Below are positions 9,231-17,028 of a stretch of DNA of 64,000 bases, piece after piece. A program made the translations under genes and the position numbers. Under the pieces are notes generated by a model. It had not been told where the DNA came from and searched no databases. It was given only the letters and a program-made list of their open reading frames with translations. This DNA is from Moraxella bovis (lineage in GTDB: Bacteria > Pseudomonadota > Gammaproteobacteria > Pseudomonadales > Moraxellaceae): NCBI RefSeq assembly GCF_002014975.1, contig NZ_MUXV01000022.1:62001-126000 (forward strand). The letters are read 5' to 3'. The stretch's first letter is position 1. Every line of letters starts with the position of its first letter.

Positions 9231-9628
9231 TAGGGCATGCCTACCATTGATAATATTCTTATAAAATAAGATGAAAACTACCCCATTCTCAAATCCATAC
9301 AAGTAATTGATTTATCAAGGGAAAATTGCAATTCACCCCTACAATCCAAAAAATAATTATCAGATAATCAATAAGTTAACGTCTTAACCTAAGAGCGAAG
9401 TGAAAACTTAAAATTGCAATCAATTTTGCATGAAAAATGGCTATCCAACCGCTTAAATTTAAAAAAATTAAGTTAAAATTCTTAAAATTTACCCAGTTGA
9501 ATGGTTCGGATTGTGGCTCGAATTTAAAAGCTTGTTTGATAGAATAACCATCAAGCTTCACTTTTTCCTTGAAAAACGGGCGATTTTTCGTGATTTTCAT
9601 TGCAAATACAGAAGGTGGGCCCGCTTTA
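9231..9628. mobile_element. MITE-like element, copy 3, carrying a nested insertion
   Basis: The left end TAGGGCATGCC (9231) and the right end, which reads TATTTGCAATGAAAAT on the reverse strand, match the family. The interior shares GCATGAAAAATGGCTATCC and TTTTTCCTTGAAAAACGGGCGAT with the copies at 19531 and 40135. The outermost right end is degenerate, so 9628 is approximate. A separate 121-bp segment (9280-9400) interrupts it. Apart from the dgkA promoter this is all I can identify between dgkA and the ABC operon; the short open frames here look non-coding. Confidence 0.65.
9280..9400. repeat. Dispersed repeat nested in MITE copy 3, flanked by 8-bp duplications
   Basis: The segment is flanked by an exact TGAAAACT at 9272-9279 and 9401-9408, as expected for a target-site duplication. 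Its core (about 9306-9378, with CAAGGGAAAATTGCAATTC, CACCCCTACAAT and AATCAATAAGTTA) recurs at 40063-40133. A related reverse-strand fragment is near 46065. Confidence 0.6.
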
Positions 9629-9726
9629 TTTTATGTGGATTTGTGGTATTTTTTTGGGGTTCGGTGGATGTATTTTCCAAAATATCAAGAGATTTTTTTG
9701 GGGGGTTAAAGATGTATTTGTAACAA

Positions 9727-9758
9727 ACAAAAACGGCAAACCAAGTTGCCGTTTTTGT
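9727..9758 (-). terminator. Terminator of the amino-acid ABC transporter operon
   Basis: ACAAAAACGGCAA (9727-9739) pairs with TTGCCGTTTTTGT (9746-9758). It touches the stop codon of the last permease gene. Confidence 0.75.
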
Positions 9759-10465
9759 TATTTTTGAACAGGATTATATCTTTTGTGCTTATTAAATGAG
9801 CGGTCAAATAAGCGAAACAGTGCCAATATCAACCATGAGATAAGCAGATAGATGATACCTGCAGCAAAATAAATCTCTAAGGTCAGGTATGTCTTGGCGA
9901 TGATGACTTTGGAGGCGTACATCAAGTCCATGACCGTGATGGTGCTTGCCAGTGCCGAGCCTTTGAGCATAAAAATCACTTCGTTGCTGTATGCAGGTAT
10001 CATGATCCCAAAGGCACGGGGCAGGGTAATGCGGGTAAATTTCTGCACAGGCGACATGCCCAAAGCATCCGCCGCTTCAAGCTCGCCACGAGGAACTGCC
10101 TGTATCGCCCCACGCACAATCTCAGCGACATAAGCGGCGGTGTTTAGCGTAAAGGCGATGATGGCACACCAGTAGGCTTGACTAAGCACAGGCTTCCACA
10201 GTACGCTCTCTTGAATGGCTTTAAACTGCCCAAGGCCATAATAAATCAGAAAAATCTGCACCAATAAGGGCGTGCCACGAAAAAAGAAAATGTATAAAAA
10301 AGGAAAAACCTGCACCAAAGGATTTTTGGAGAGTCTAAGCAGTGCCAAAACCACCCCAAAAATCAGCCCGGTAATGCTAGATAATGCCACAAGCTCCAAG
10401 GTGGTAATGGAGGCTTTTAGAAGTTCGGGAAAATGCGTGATAATCGCTTGCCAGTTCCAGCTCAT
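9758..10465 (-). CDS. Polar amino-acid ABC transporter permease (HisM/ArtM type)
   Basis: This is one of two inner-membrane subunits of a polar amino-acid importer, with 235 residues and about five membrane helices. The ATPase-docking EAA loop is AAYVAEIVRGAIQAVPRGELEAADALGMSP around residues 110-140 (shown here as short adjoining motifs AAYVAEIVRGA and GELEAADALGM). FFRGTPLLVQIFLIYYG near residue 62 is typical of HisM/ArtM/GlnP proteins. It overlaps the upstream permease by 4 bases. The substrate is probably a basic amino acid, inferred from family resemblance only. Confidence 0.88.
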   Translation of the reverse strand: MSWNWQAIITHFPELLKASITTLELVALSSITGLIFGVVLALLRLSKNPLVQVFPFLYIFFFRGTPLLVQIFLIYYGLGQFKAIQESVLWKPVLSQAYWCAIIAFTLNTAAYVAEIVRGAIQAVPRGELEAADALGMSPVQKFTRITLPRAFGIMIPAYSNEVIFMLKGSALASTITVMDLMYASKVIIAKTYLTLEIYFAAGIIYLLISWLILALFRLFDRSFNKHKRYNPVQK

Positions 10466-11235
10466 GCGTTTGCCCCCGTATGTTTTTGTCTAAGTAATTT
10501 TTGGGCGTAACGTTTGGCAGGATTGGCTCGCCATTCTCCAAAGCTGATACAGGCAGTGACGACCGCTGTCAGGCATAGATAAATAAGAGCTGCCACAAGA
10601 TAAAAGGTAAAAGGTTCTTGGGTGGACTGGGCGGCACGAGATGAATAATAAATCAAATCTTTAAGCCCGATGAGCGAGACAAGGGCGGTGTCTTTTAATA
10701 GCACCAAAAACAAATTGCCCAAACCAGGCAGGGCAATCACCCACATCTGTGGCAGGATAATGCGAAAAAAGGTCTGAGCAGGTCGCATGCCCAGTGATTG
10801 GGAGGCTTCCCACTGTCCTTTGGGAATTTCTTGGATTGCCATGCGAAACACTTCGGTGGCATATGCCCCAAACATGACCGATAGGGCGACCACACCTGGC
10901 CAAAAACTGCCAATATCAATCCGTCCGCTATAACCAAAGACTTCTTTGGCAATAAACGATACAAGAATATCGCCCCCAAAATAGATGGCAAAGACTACCA
11001 AGAGTTCAGGAATGCCACGCACCACCGTTGTGTAGATGTTGGCAAGGCTTTTAAACAGCCAAATATTAGAGAGCTTGGCAGTCGCCCCCAATAGCCCGAA
11101 AATCAAGCCGAAAATCAGGCTCGTTACGCCTAATTTGACGGTCAAAATCGTGCCTTGCCAAAGTAAATCGGTGTATCCGTGGAGTTCTAACATGGTGTGG
11201 CGGTCTTTGTGGTTATTGTGTTGATGGCTGTTCAA
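10462..11235 (-). CDS. Polar amino-acid ABC transporter permease (HisQ/ArtQ type)
   Basis: This 257-residue partner of the downstream permease would form the heterodimeric channel with it. It has about five membrane helices. The substrate-path segment VVRGIPELLVVFAIYFGG is near residue 67, and the EAA loop GAYATEVFRMAIQEIPKG with WEASQSLGM follows near residue 120. The frame opens at 11235, but the ATG of MLELHGYTDL at 11193 is an equally good start and fits HisQ/ArtQ N-termini better. It overlaps the next gene by 4 bases (ATGA type). Confidence 0.87.
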   Translation of the reverse strand: MNSHQHNNHKDRHTMLELHGYTDLLWQGTILTVKLGVTSLIFGLIFGLLGATAKLSNIWLFKSLANIYTTVVRGIPELLVVFAIYFGGDILVSFIAKEVFGYSGRIDIGSFWPGVVALSVMFGAYATEVFRMAIQEIPKGQWEASQSLGMRPAQTFFRIILPQMWVIALPGLGNLFLVLLKDTALVSLIGLKDLIYYSSRAAQSTQEPFTFYLVAALIYLCLTAVVTACISFGEWRANPAKRYAQKLLRQKHTGANA

Positions 11236-11384
11236 TAAAAATAGACAAGGCTTGCTTGTCTATTTTGGCTGTATCACTTTGTTAAGAGGTAACCTTATCA
11301 AAGGGGTAAAATAGAGTAAAACGCTTATTTTACCAAATTTTTGTAAATTTGTGTTAAGTTTTTAAAATAACTCAAAAAGAATAG

Positions 11385-12182
11385 CTATTTACTAACCATA
11401 CTCTCGCCAAAATGCTCAATGACGATTTTATCATAAGTGCCGTCTGCTTTGATGTCGGCTAGGGCTTGGTTGAATTTGGCAAGCAGTTCATCATTACCCT
11501 TATCAACAGCGATGGCAAAGTTGTCATTAATGTCAATCTCATCGCCTTTTACCGCAAAATCCTTACCAAGCTCACTCCCTAGCCATGTCATCGCAGGCAT
11601 TTTGTCGCTGATGATCACGTCCGAGCGGCTCGCCCCTAAGTCTAAAAAGGCATTGTCTAGTGTGCTATGTAGAATTGGCTTGACATCAGGATAGGTTTGG
11701 GTGAGCCATTGGCTAGAAATGGTGGAGCCTTGGGCGGAGATTTTGGCGGATTTGATGTGGTCAGGATTGGCAGGGTCAAAGGTACTGCCATTTTTGGCAA
11801 CAAAAACCAAAGTATTGACAAAATATGGCTCGCTAAAACTCACCTGTTCGAAGCGTTCGGGAGTGATAGACATGGCAGAGACGATGGCGTCAAATTTACC
11901 CGTTTTTAGGGCAGGAATGATACCGTCCCAATCTTGGGCATCAATCTCACAGGTGACTGCCATTTTGGCACATAGGGCATTGGCAATGTCCACATCGAAT
12001 CCTGCTAGAGAGCTGTCATTGTTGGTGTAGTTAAAGGGTGCGTACGCCCCTTCGGTGGCAATGCGCAGGGTTTGGGTGGTGTTATTGGTGCTTGTTGTGG
12101 TGGTATTATCGGCGGGTTTACCGCCCCCACAGGCGGTCAGCAGTAAGGTGCCAATAAGTGCGACTAAGGCAGTATGTTTCAT
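11385..12182 (-). CDS. Amino-acid ABC transporter binding lipoprotein, paralogue 3
   Basis: This 265-residue solute-binding protein belongs to the family 3 group (ArgT/HisJ/ArtJ). The signal peptide ends in a lipobox, LLTAC, with the lipidated Cys at residue 18. The ligand-binding fold shows IATEGAYAPFNYTN, GFDVDIANALC, QDWDGIIPALKTGKFDAI and SMSITPER(F), which line the amino-acid pocket. It is the third of three adjacent paralogues in the operon and the nearest to the permease genes. About 150 bp of AT-rich sequence separates it from the permease gene. Confidence 0.9.
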   Translation of the reverse strand: MKHTALVALIGTLLLTACGGGKPADNTTTTSTNNTTQTLRIATEGAYAPFNYTNNDSSLAGFDVDIANALCAKMAVTCEIDAQDWDGIIPALKTGKFDAIVSAMSITPERFEQVSFSEPYFVNTLVFVAKNGSTFDPANPDHIKSAKISAQGSTISSQWLTQTYPDVKPILHSTLDNAFLDLGASRSDVIISDKMPAMTWLGSELGKDFAVKGDEIDINDNFAIAVDKGNDELLAKFNQALADIKADGTYDKIVIEHFGESMVSK

Positions 12183-12266
12183 TAATTGTCCTTAATAAAT
12201 GTCAGTCAAGTAAGTTGATTGATAAAACAAAAACGCACAGGGCTTACCCTATGCGTTGTGTGTTGA

Positions 12267-13172
12267 TTATTTCTTGGTAGGCTCGGCAGTCTCGCTTGCG
12301 TTTGCGTCCGCAGGCTCGCTCACAGGCTCGGTATCGCCAGCAGGGGCAGGCGTGTCAGCAGGAGTGGGAACGTTGTCAGGAATACTGGCAGACCCAGTGA
12401 TTGCAAAGTATTTTGCCACAAGCTCGTCATATTTGCCACTGGCTTTTAGATTTGCCAAAGCGGTGTTAAACTCGCCTTTTAGGGCATCATCTTTACGCAC
12501 GGCAATACCTACTTTATCATTAATATCAATCGGCTCGCCCTTAATCTCAAAGTTTGCCCCTGCATCGGTTTTTAGCCAATCAGACGCTGGCACGAAGTCG
12601 GCAAGCATATAATCAATACGCCCTGCACTTAGGTCAAGATGGACGTTGTCCTGCTTGTCATAAGCCTTGACGGTAGCGTTAGGCTGATGTTTGGCAAGAT
12701 ATTCGCCCGAGACGGTGGCTTGCTGTACGCCCACGGTTTTGCCCGCTAGGTCGTTAATGGTGATGTTGTCGCCTTTTTTGCCAACTAGGATAAGCGTGTT
12801 ATCAAAGTAGGCATCAGAGAAATCCAACACTTCTAGGCGTTCTGGCGTGATAGACATACCTGCCATGATGGCATCCGATTTATTGGCTTGTAGGCTTGGA
12901 ATGAGACTGTCCCAGTCCTGTGCTACGATGTCGCAGTCGGCTTTCATCTCGGTGCATAGGGCATTGGCAAGGTCAATCTCAAAACCGATCAGATTGCCTG
13001 TATTGTCCAAATAGCTAAATGGCTTAAAGCTCGATTCGGTCGCAATCAGTACTTTTTTGCCGTCATTGGTGCCAGTAGTGGCGGTGTTTGCGGTGGTATC
13101 GGCAGGTTTGTCACCCCCGCAGGCAGTTAGGGCAAGGGCGGTTAAGGCGATGGCTAAGTATTTGATTTTCAT
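12267..13172 (-). CDS. Amino-acid ABC transporter binding lipoprotein, paralogue 2
   Basis: This 301-residue family 3 solute-binding lipoprotein has lipobox LALTAC with the Cys at residue 18. Binding-fold motifs include IATESSFKPFSYLD, GFEIDLANALC, QDWDSLIPSLQANKSDAI and GMSITPERLEVLDFS. The C-terminus carries a roughly 40-residue Pro/Ala/Glu/Thr-rich tail after the binding domain, which the third paralogue lacks. That tail probably is flexible. It differs enough from its neighbours in the pocket segments that a different ligand preference is possible. Confidence 0.9.
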   Translation of the reverse strand: MKIKYLAIALTALALTACGGDKPADTTANTATTGTNDGKKVLIATESSFKPFSYLDNTGNLIGFEIDLANALCTEMKADCDIVAQDWDSLIPSLQANKSDAIMAGMSITPERLEVLDFSDAYFDNTLILVGKKGDNITINDLAGKTVGVQQATVSGEYLAKHQPNATVKAYDKQDNVHLDLSAGRIDYMLADFVPASDWLKTDAGANFEIKGEPIDINDKVGIAVRKDDALKGEFNTALANLKASGKYDELVAKYFAITGSASIPDNVPTPADTPAPAGDTEPVSEPADANASETAEPTKK

Positions 13173-13204
13173 GATAAAACCTTTTGGTTGGTGGTGGTTT
13201 TAAA

Positions 13205-14101
13205 TTATTCGCTTTTTGCAGGCTCGGCAGTAGCAGACTCTTCTGCTTTGACAGTGTCAGCAGGTTCAACCACTGATGGCTCGGCAGTCTCGCTTGGTGT
13301 TGGCTTGGCAGTATCGCCAAAGTGCTGTTTTTCTAGCTCGGCAAGTCTGCCATTGGCTTTTAGGGTGGCGAGTGCTTTATCAAAGTCCGCTTTTAGAGCG
13401 TCGCCTTTACGCACGGCAATGCCTAGATTGTCGTTGTTGTCAATCTCATCTCCGACCAGTCCAAAGCCGTCATTGCCTTGTTTTAGCCAGTCCATTGCCG
13501 AGACTTTCTCTGCCATGACCGCATGATTTCGCCCTGCTTTTAGGTCAAGATAAGAGTTGGTGTAGGTGTCATAAAGCTGAACACGGTTGCCGTCTTTGCC
13601 ATCATATTTTTGGGTGATGTAGTCCGCGCCTGTGGTAGAACGCTGACTGCCTAGCACCAGATTTTTGATGTTACTTGGGTCAAATGAGCCGTCCGTTTTG
13701 GAGAGCCACACGATGGTATTACTAAAATACGGCTCAGAGAAATCAACCTGTGCTTGGCGTTCGGGCGTGATGGACATACCTGCGATGACCGCATCGTATT
13801 TGTTGGTCAAAAGACCGGGTAATAAGCCGTCCCAGTCCTGTGCCACGATGTCGCAGTTTGCTTTAATCTCGGCACAGACGGCATTGATGACATCCACATC
13901 AAAACCGATAATTTTACCATCGGCAGTCATGTTATTAAAGGGTGGGTAGTTGGCTTCTGTGGCGATGATCAGACTTTTGCCTTCGCCTGCTTGTGGGGCG
14001 GTGGCGTCTGCCTTTGGTACATCGGCAGGCTTGTCACCCCCACAGGCAACTAGGGTGCTGGCTGTGAGTAGGCTTAGGGAGAATTTGGCAAATGCGTTCA
14101 T
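13205..14101 (-). CDS. Amino-acid ABC transporter binding lipoprotein, paralogue 1
   Basis: This is a 298-residue family 3 solute-binding lipoprotein, first of the three paralogues. Lipobox STLVAC places the lipidated Cys at residue 20. Motifs are IATEANYPPFNNMTAD, GFDVDVINAVC, QDWDGLLPGLLTNKYDAV and GMSITPERQAQVDFSEPYF. A C-terminal tail rich in Pro, Glu, Ala and Thr (about the last 35 residues) resembles that of paralogue 2, so these two are probably the most recent duplicates. It lies 56 bp after the ATPase gene. Confidence 0.9.
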   Translation of the reverse strand: MNAFAKFSLSLLTASTLVACGGDKPADVPKADATAPQAGEGKSLIIATEANYPPFNNMTADGKIIGFDVDVINAVCAEIKANCDIVAQDWDGLLPGLLTNKYDAVIAGMSITPERQAQVDFSEPYFSNTIVWLSKTDGSFDPSNIKNLVLGSQRSTTGADYITQKYDGKDGNRVQLYDTYTNSYLDLKAGRNHAVMAEKVSAMDWLKQGNDGFGLVGDEIDNNDNLGIAVRKGDALKADFDKALATLKANGRLAELEKQHFGDTAKPTPSETAEPSVVEPADTVKAEESATAEPAKSE

Positions 14102-14157
14102 AACAATCCTTATGTTCGGGGTTGATAAAAAGTCGGTAAAAGGGTTGGGTGCTTACT

Positions 14158-14928
14158 TTATTGATGAGACGCCATAAATTCTTTGACACGCTCGGATTTG
14201 GGATTTTCAAATACTTCGGTTGGCGTACCCATCTCTTCGATTCGTCCTTGATGTAAAAAGACGACTTTGGTTGAGACTTCTTTGGCAAATCGCATTTCAT
14301 GGGTAACGATAAGCATGGTACGCCCTTCGCTGGCAAGTTCACGCATGACCGCCAGCACTTCATTAACAAGCTCTGGGTCTAGGGCGGACGTGGGTTCATC
14401 AAACAGCAGAACTTTGGGTTTCATGGCAAGCGAACGGGCGATTGCCACACGCTGACGCTGACCGCCTGATAGGTTGTCAGGGTAGGCGTCTTTTTTGTCC
14501 AGTAGTCCCACTTTGGCAAGCAGGCGTTCACCTTCGGCAATGGCGTCTGCCTTGCTCACGCCCAGCACATGAATGGGGGCTTCGGTGATATTCTCCAAAA
14601 TGGTCTTGTGTGGCCATAGGTTAAATGATTGAAACACAAAGCCAATCTCAGAGCGAAGTTTTTCAAGTTGTTTGGGGTTTTTGGCGGTAAGCTCGCCTTT
14701 TTTGGGGGTGAGTTGTAGTTCTTCATTGCCCACAAAAATCTTGCCAGCACTGGGCTTTTCTAATAAATTGATACAGCGAAGCAGGGTAGATTTTCCCGAA
14801 CCTGATGACCCTAAGATACTGATGACATCGCCGTCATAAGCGGTCAAAGAGACGCCTTTTAAGACTTCAAGCGAGCCATAATTTTTGTGAATGTCTTGTA
14901 AATCAAGGGCAATGGGGCGGTCAGTCAT
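14158..14928 (-). CDS. Polar amino-acid ABC transporter ATP-binding protein (HisP/ArtP type)
   Basis: This 256-residue ATPase powers the importer encoded downstream. The Walker A motif GSSGSGKST is at residues 35-43, the Q-loop is in [11 protein letters not shown], the ABC signature is [14 protein letters not shown], Walker B with the D-loop is [13 protein letters not shown], and the switch histidine is in VTHEM. The pattern [19 protein letters not shown] is typical of the HisP/GlnQ/ArtP group. It is the first gene of a six-gene minus-strand operon ending at 9758. About 310 bp without a gene separate it from ccmC. Confidence 0.92.
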   Translation of the reverse strand: MTDRPIALDLQDIHKNYGSLEVLKGVSLTAYDGDVISILGSSGSGKSTLLRCINLLEKPSAGKIFVGNEELQLTPKKGELTAKNPKQLEKLRSEIGFVFQSFNLWPHKTILENITEAPIHVLGVSKADAIAEGERLLAKVGLLDKKDAYPDNLSGGQRQRVAIARSLAMKPKVLLFDEPTSALDPELVNEVLAVMRELASEGRTMLIVTHEMRFAKEVSTKVVFLHQGRIEEMGTPTEVFENPKSERVKEFMASHQ

Positions 14929-15143
14929 GAATTTCTCGGTTATTTTTTAAAATCAAAAGTTAATCGTATATTTTGAACAAATCTGATAAAAAAGGCAAAT
15001 CATTTTTACCAAAATCGGCAAAAATTTTTAATTTTTTCAAAATAATTAGGCAAAAAGGGCAAAATGAGAAAAATTTGTTTTATAAATGAGCGAATTTGAC
15101 AGATTTTTTACCAAGTCGGTCATTGTTGGTGGTTTATCAATTA

Positions 15144-15171
15144 CTGACAATCGCCAAAAATATGCTATAAT
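15144..15171 (+). promoter_or_regulatory. Sigma-70 promoter of ccmCDE
   Basis: CTGACA (15144-15149) and TATAAT (15166-15171) are separated by 16 bp and lie about 70 bp before the ccmC start. The rest of the 14929-15241 gap is AT-rich with no gene that I can see. Confidence 0.65.
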
Positions 15172-15241
15172 TAGCCATTTATTGTCCTATTCTCAATTTT
15201 AATCATTACCTTTACTGCCATTGACATTGTTACGGTGAGCC

Positions 15242-16042
15242 ATGCCAAACGCCCAAAAAGCCAGTCCCCCAGCCGCCAAAAATTCAGGATTTTTTAATCG
15301 TCTTTGGCAGGGTTTTTTGACGACCGTTGGCACAGAGCGATTTTTTAAGATTTTCTCGCCGTGGGTCAAGTGGCTTGCCCTCATTGCCTTTGTATTCATG
15401 AGCATTGGCACGGTATGGGGACTCATGTTCGCTCCGCCTGATTATTTGCAGGGCAACAGTTACCGTATTATTTTTATCCATGTGCCAACCGCCAGCCTTG
15501 CCATGAGTATTTATTTTGCCATGAGCGTGCTTGGGGTCATTTTTTTGGTGTGGAAAATCAAAACCGCCAATATTGTCGCCCAAGCGATCGCCCCGATTGG
15601 CTTTATCTGCTGTGTGCTAAGTCTCTTGACAGGCTCGATTTGGGCGAAACCGACATGGGGGACGTACTGGGTGTGGGACGCACGTTTGACATCAATGCTG
15701 ATTTTGGCGTTTTTGTATGCAGGGGTCATGGCACTGTTTAGTGCTTTTGAGCACAGCCAAAATCGGGGCAAGGCGGCGGCGATTTTATCCATTGTTGGGG
15801 CGGTCAATCTGCCGATTATCAAATACTCGGTAGAATGGTGGAATACCCTACATCAAGGGGCGACGTTTACCGCAACCAACGCCCCAAAAATGTCCGCCAG
15901 TATGTGGGTGCCACTGCTTATCATGATGCTCGGTATGTATTTTATGGTGGCAGCTCTTGCCATTTATCGCACCAATTCCTTGATTTTACAACGTGAACAC
16001 AACAAAGCATGGGTAGCCAACTACCTAAATGCCAAAAAATAG
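15242..16042 (+). CDS. ccmC: Heme exporter protein CcmC
   Basis: CcmC is an inner-membrane protein of cytochrome c maturation system I that presents heme at the periplasmic face and hands it to CcmE. The 266 residues include six membrane helices. The tryptophan-rich heme motif appears as KPTWGTYWVWDARLTS near residue 138, with conserved periplasmic histidines in YRIIFIHVPTA and SVEWWNTLHQG. It leads a ccmC-ccmD-ccmE unit. The export ATPase genes ccmA and ccmB are not upstream, where a divergent transporter operon lies instead. Confidence 0.95.
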   Translation: MPNAQKASPPAAKNSGFFNRLWQGFLTTVGTERFFKIFSPWVKWLALIAFVFMSIGTVWGLMFAPPDYLQGNSYRIIFIHVPTASLAMSIYFAMSVLGVIFLVWKIKTANIVAQAIAPIGFICCVLSLLTGSIWAKPTWGTYWVWDARLTSMLILAFLYAGVMALFSAFEHSQNRGKAAAILSIVGAVNLPIIKYSVEWWNTLHQGATFTATNAPKMSASMWVPLLIMMLGMYFMVAALAIYRTNSLILQREHNKAWVANYLNAKK

Positions 16043-16064
16043 CCAGCTCAATAAGGGGCAAGCA

Positions 16065-16271
16065 ATGACACCGTATTTTCAAAATTTAGCAGACTTTATC
16101 CACATGAATGGTCATGGGGTTTATGTGTGGATGTGTTATGCCTTAGTGTTTGGGGCGATACTGCTTATGATTTGGTATGCCAAAAGCGAACGCACCAAGA
16201 CCATTGCCAAACTGTCCACCCAGACCAAAAAACTCACCAACAAACAACGCCAAGCACTGGCAAAGGGTTAA
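16065..16271 (+). CDS. ccmD: Heme exporter protein CcmD
   Basis: CcmD is a small single-pass membrane protein that helps release holo-CcmE from CcmABC. The 68-residue reading begins at the ATG at 16065 (MTPYFQNLADFIHMNGHG), preceded by AAGGGG. An ATG at 16029 in the same frame overlaps ccmC and is less likely. FIHMNGHGVYVWMCYAL is the typical CcmD helix entry. A basic tail (KSERTKTIAK to the end) follows on the cytoplasmic side. Confidence 0.88.
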   Translation: MTPYFQNLADFIHMNGHGVYVWMCYALVFGAILLMIWYAKSERTKTIAKLSTQTKKLTNKQRQALAKG

Positions 16272-16274
16272 GTT

Positions 16275-16868
16275 ATGAATAATGCACGCCAAAAAAAACT
16301 CATGTGGGTCATCGCCATGCTGGTGGGTGTGGCGGTGGCGGTGGGACTCATTTTGTACGCCATTCGTCAGCAGACAGATTATTATTTTGACCCGACCGCC
16401 ATTACTGCTGGTAAAGCCCCTGAGAATAAGCGTATCCGTGCAGGGGGCATGGTGGTGGCAGGCTCGGTTAAGCGAGATCCCAATGACCCGTTAAATATCC
16501 AATTTCAAATCACCGATTATAAAGCGGTTGTACCAATGACGTATCGGGGTGTATTGCCTGATTTGTTTGCCGAAAATTCAGGGGTAGTGGCAACAGGCGA
16601 GTTGCAGGGTGGGACGTTTGTCGCCAGTGAAGTGCTTGCCAAGCATGATGAAAACTACATGCCCCCCGAAGTTGCCAAATCGCTAAAAGCCGAACACGCC
16701 GAACGGGGAACGGACGTCAATAACGGGCAATTTATCCCTGCCACGAGTATGGCGGAGATTGACCAAAGACAAGCTGAGCAAAGTCAAAATCAAGCCCAAG
16801 CCCAAAGCGACAGCCAAACTCAAAGCCCAACCCAGAATGAGAGCAATGAGAGCCATGCACCGCAGTAG
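16275..16868 (+). CDS. ccmE: Periplasmic heme chaperone CcmE
   Basis: CcmE binds heme covalently through a histidine and passes it to apocytochrome c via CcmF. The protein has 197 residues with an N-terminal membrane anchor (about residues 9-27), then the beta-barrel domain with [12 protein letters not shown] and [20 protein letters not shown]. The heme-attachment motif HxxxY is in [13 protein letters not shown] Gln/Ser-rich tail of about 40 residues follows the domain. The gene starts 3 bp after ccmD. ccmF, ccmG and ccmH do not follow; a terminator and znuD come next. Confidence 0.95.
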   Translation: MNNARQKKLMWVIAMLVGVAVAVGLILYAIRQQTDYYFDPTAITAGKAPENKRIRAGGMVVAGSVKRDPNDPLNIQFQITDYKAVVPMTYRGVLPDLFAENSGVVATGELQGGTFVASEVLAKHDENYMPPEVAKSLKAEHAERGTDVNNGQFIPATSMAEIDQRQAEQSQNQAQAQSDSQTQSPTQNESNESHAPQ

Positions 16869-16898
16869 CGTGTAAAAGCCATTTTATTTTATAGAATA

Positions 16899-16927
16899 AA
16901 AAGAGTGTCTATCATGGACACTCTTTT
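16899..16927 (+). terminator. Rho-independent terminator of ccmCDE
   Basis: AAAAGAGTGTC (16899-16909) pairs perfectly with GACACTCTTTT (16917-16927) around a 7-base loop, followed by T residues. Confidence 0.85.
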
Positions 16928-16952
16928 TTGTTAAATGACGGCTATTTTTAAA

Positions 16953-16996
16953 TGTTATAATATTTCAATTTATCATAGTTATGTTATAATGTTTCA
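16953..16996 (+). promoter_or_regulatory. Two Zur-box-like sites before the zinc receptor gene
   Basis: TGTTATAATATTTCA (16953-16967) and TGTTATAATGTTTCA (16982-16996) are near-identical direct copies 29 bp apart. Each matches the left half and centre of the Zur consensus TGTTATAWTATAACA and contains TATAAT. They lie 33-76 bp before the GTG start. Zinc-dependent repression by Zur is inferred from these sites and the receptor type. Confidence 0.55.
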
Positions 16997-17028
16997 ATTT
17001 TAATTGTAATGTAAACAGGAGTAAGATT

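Noticed and set aside
9376..9723. Two overlapping frames in the dgkA-ABC gap
   Set aside because: They fall in the MITE copy and have low-complexity, non-conserved translations.
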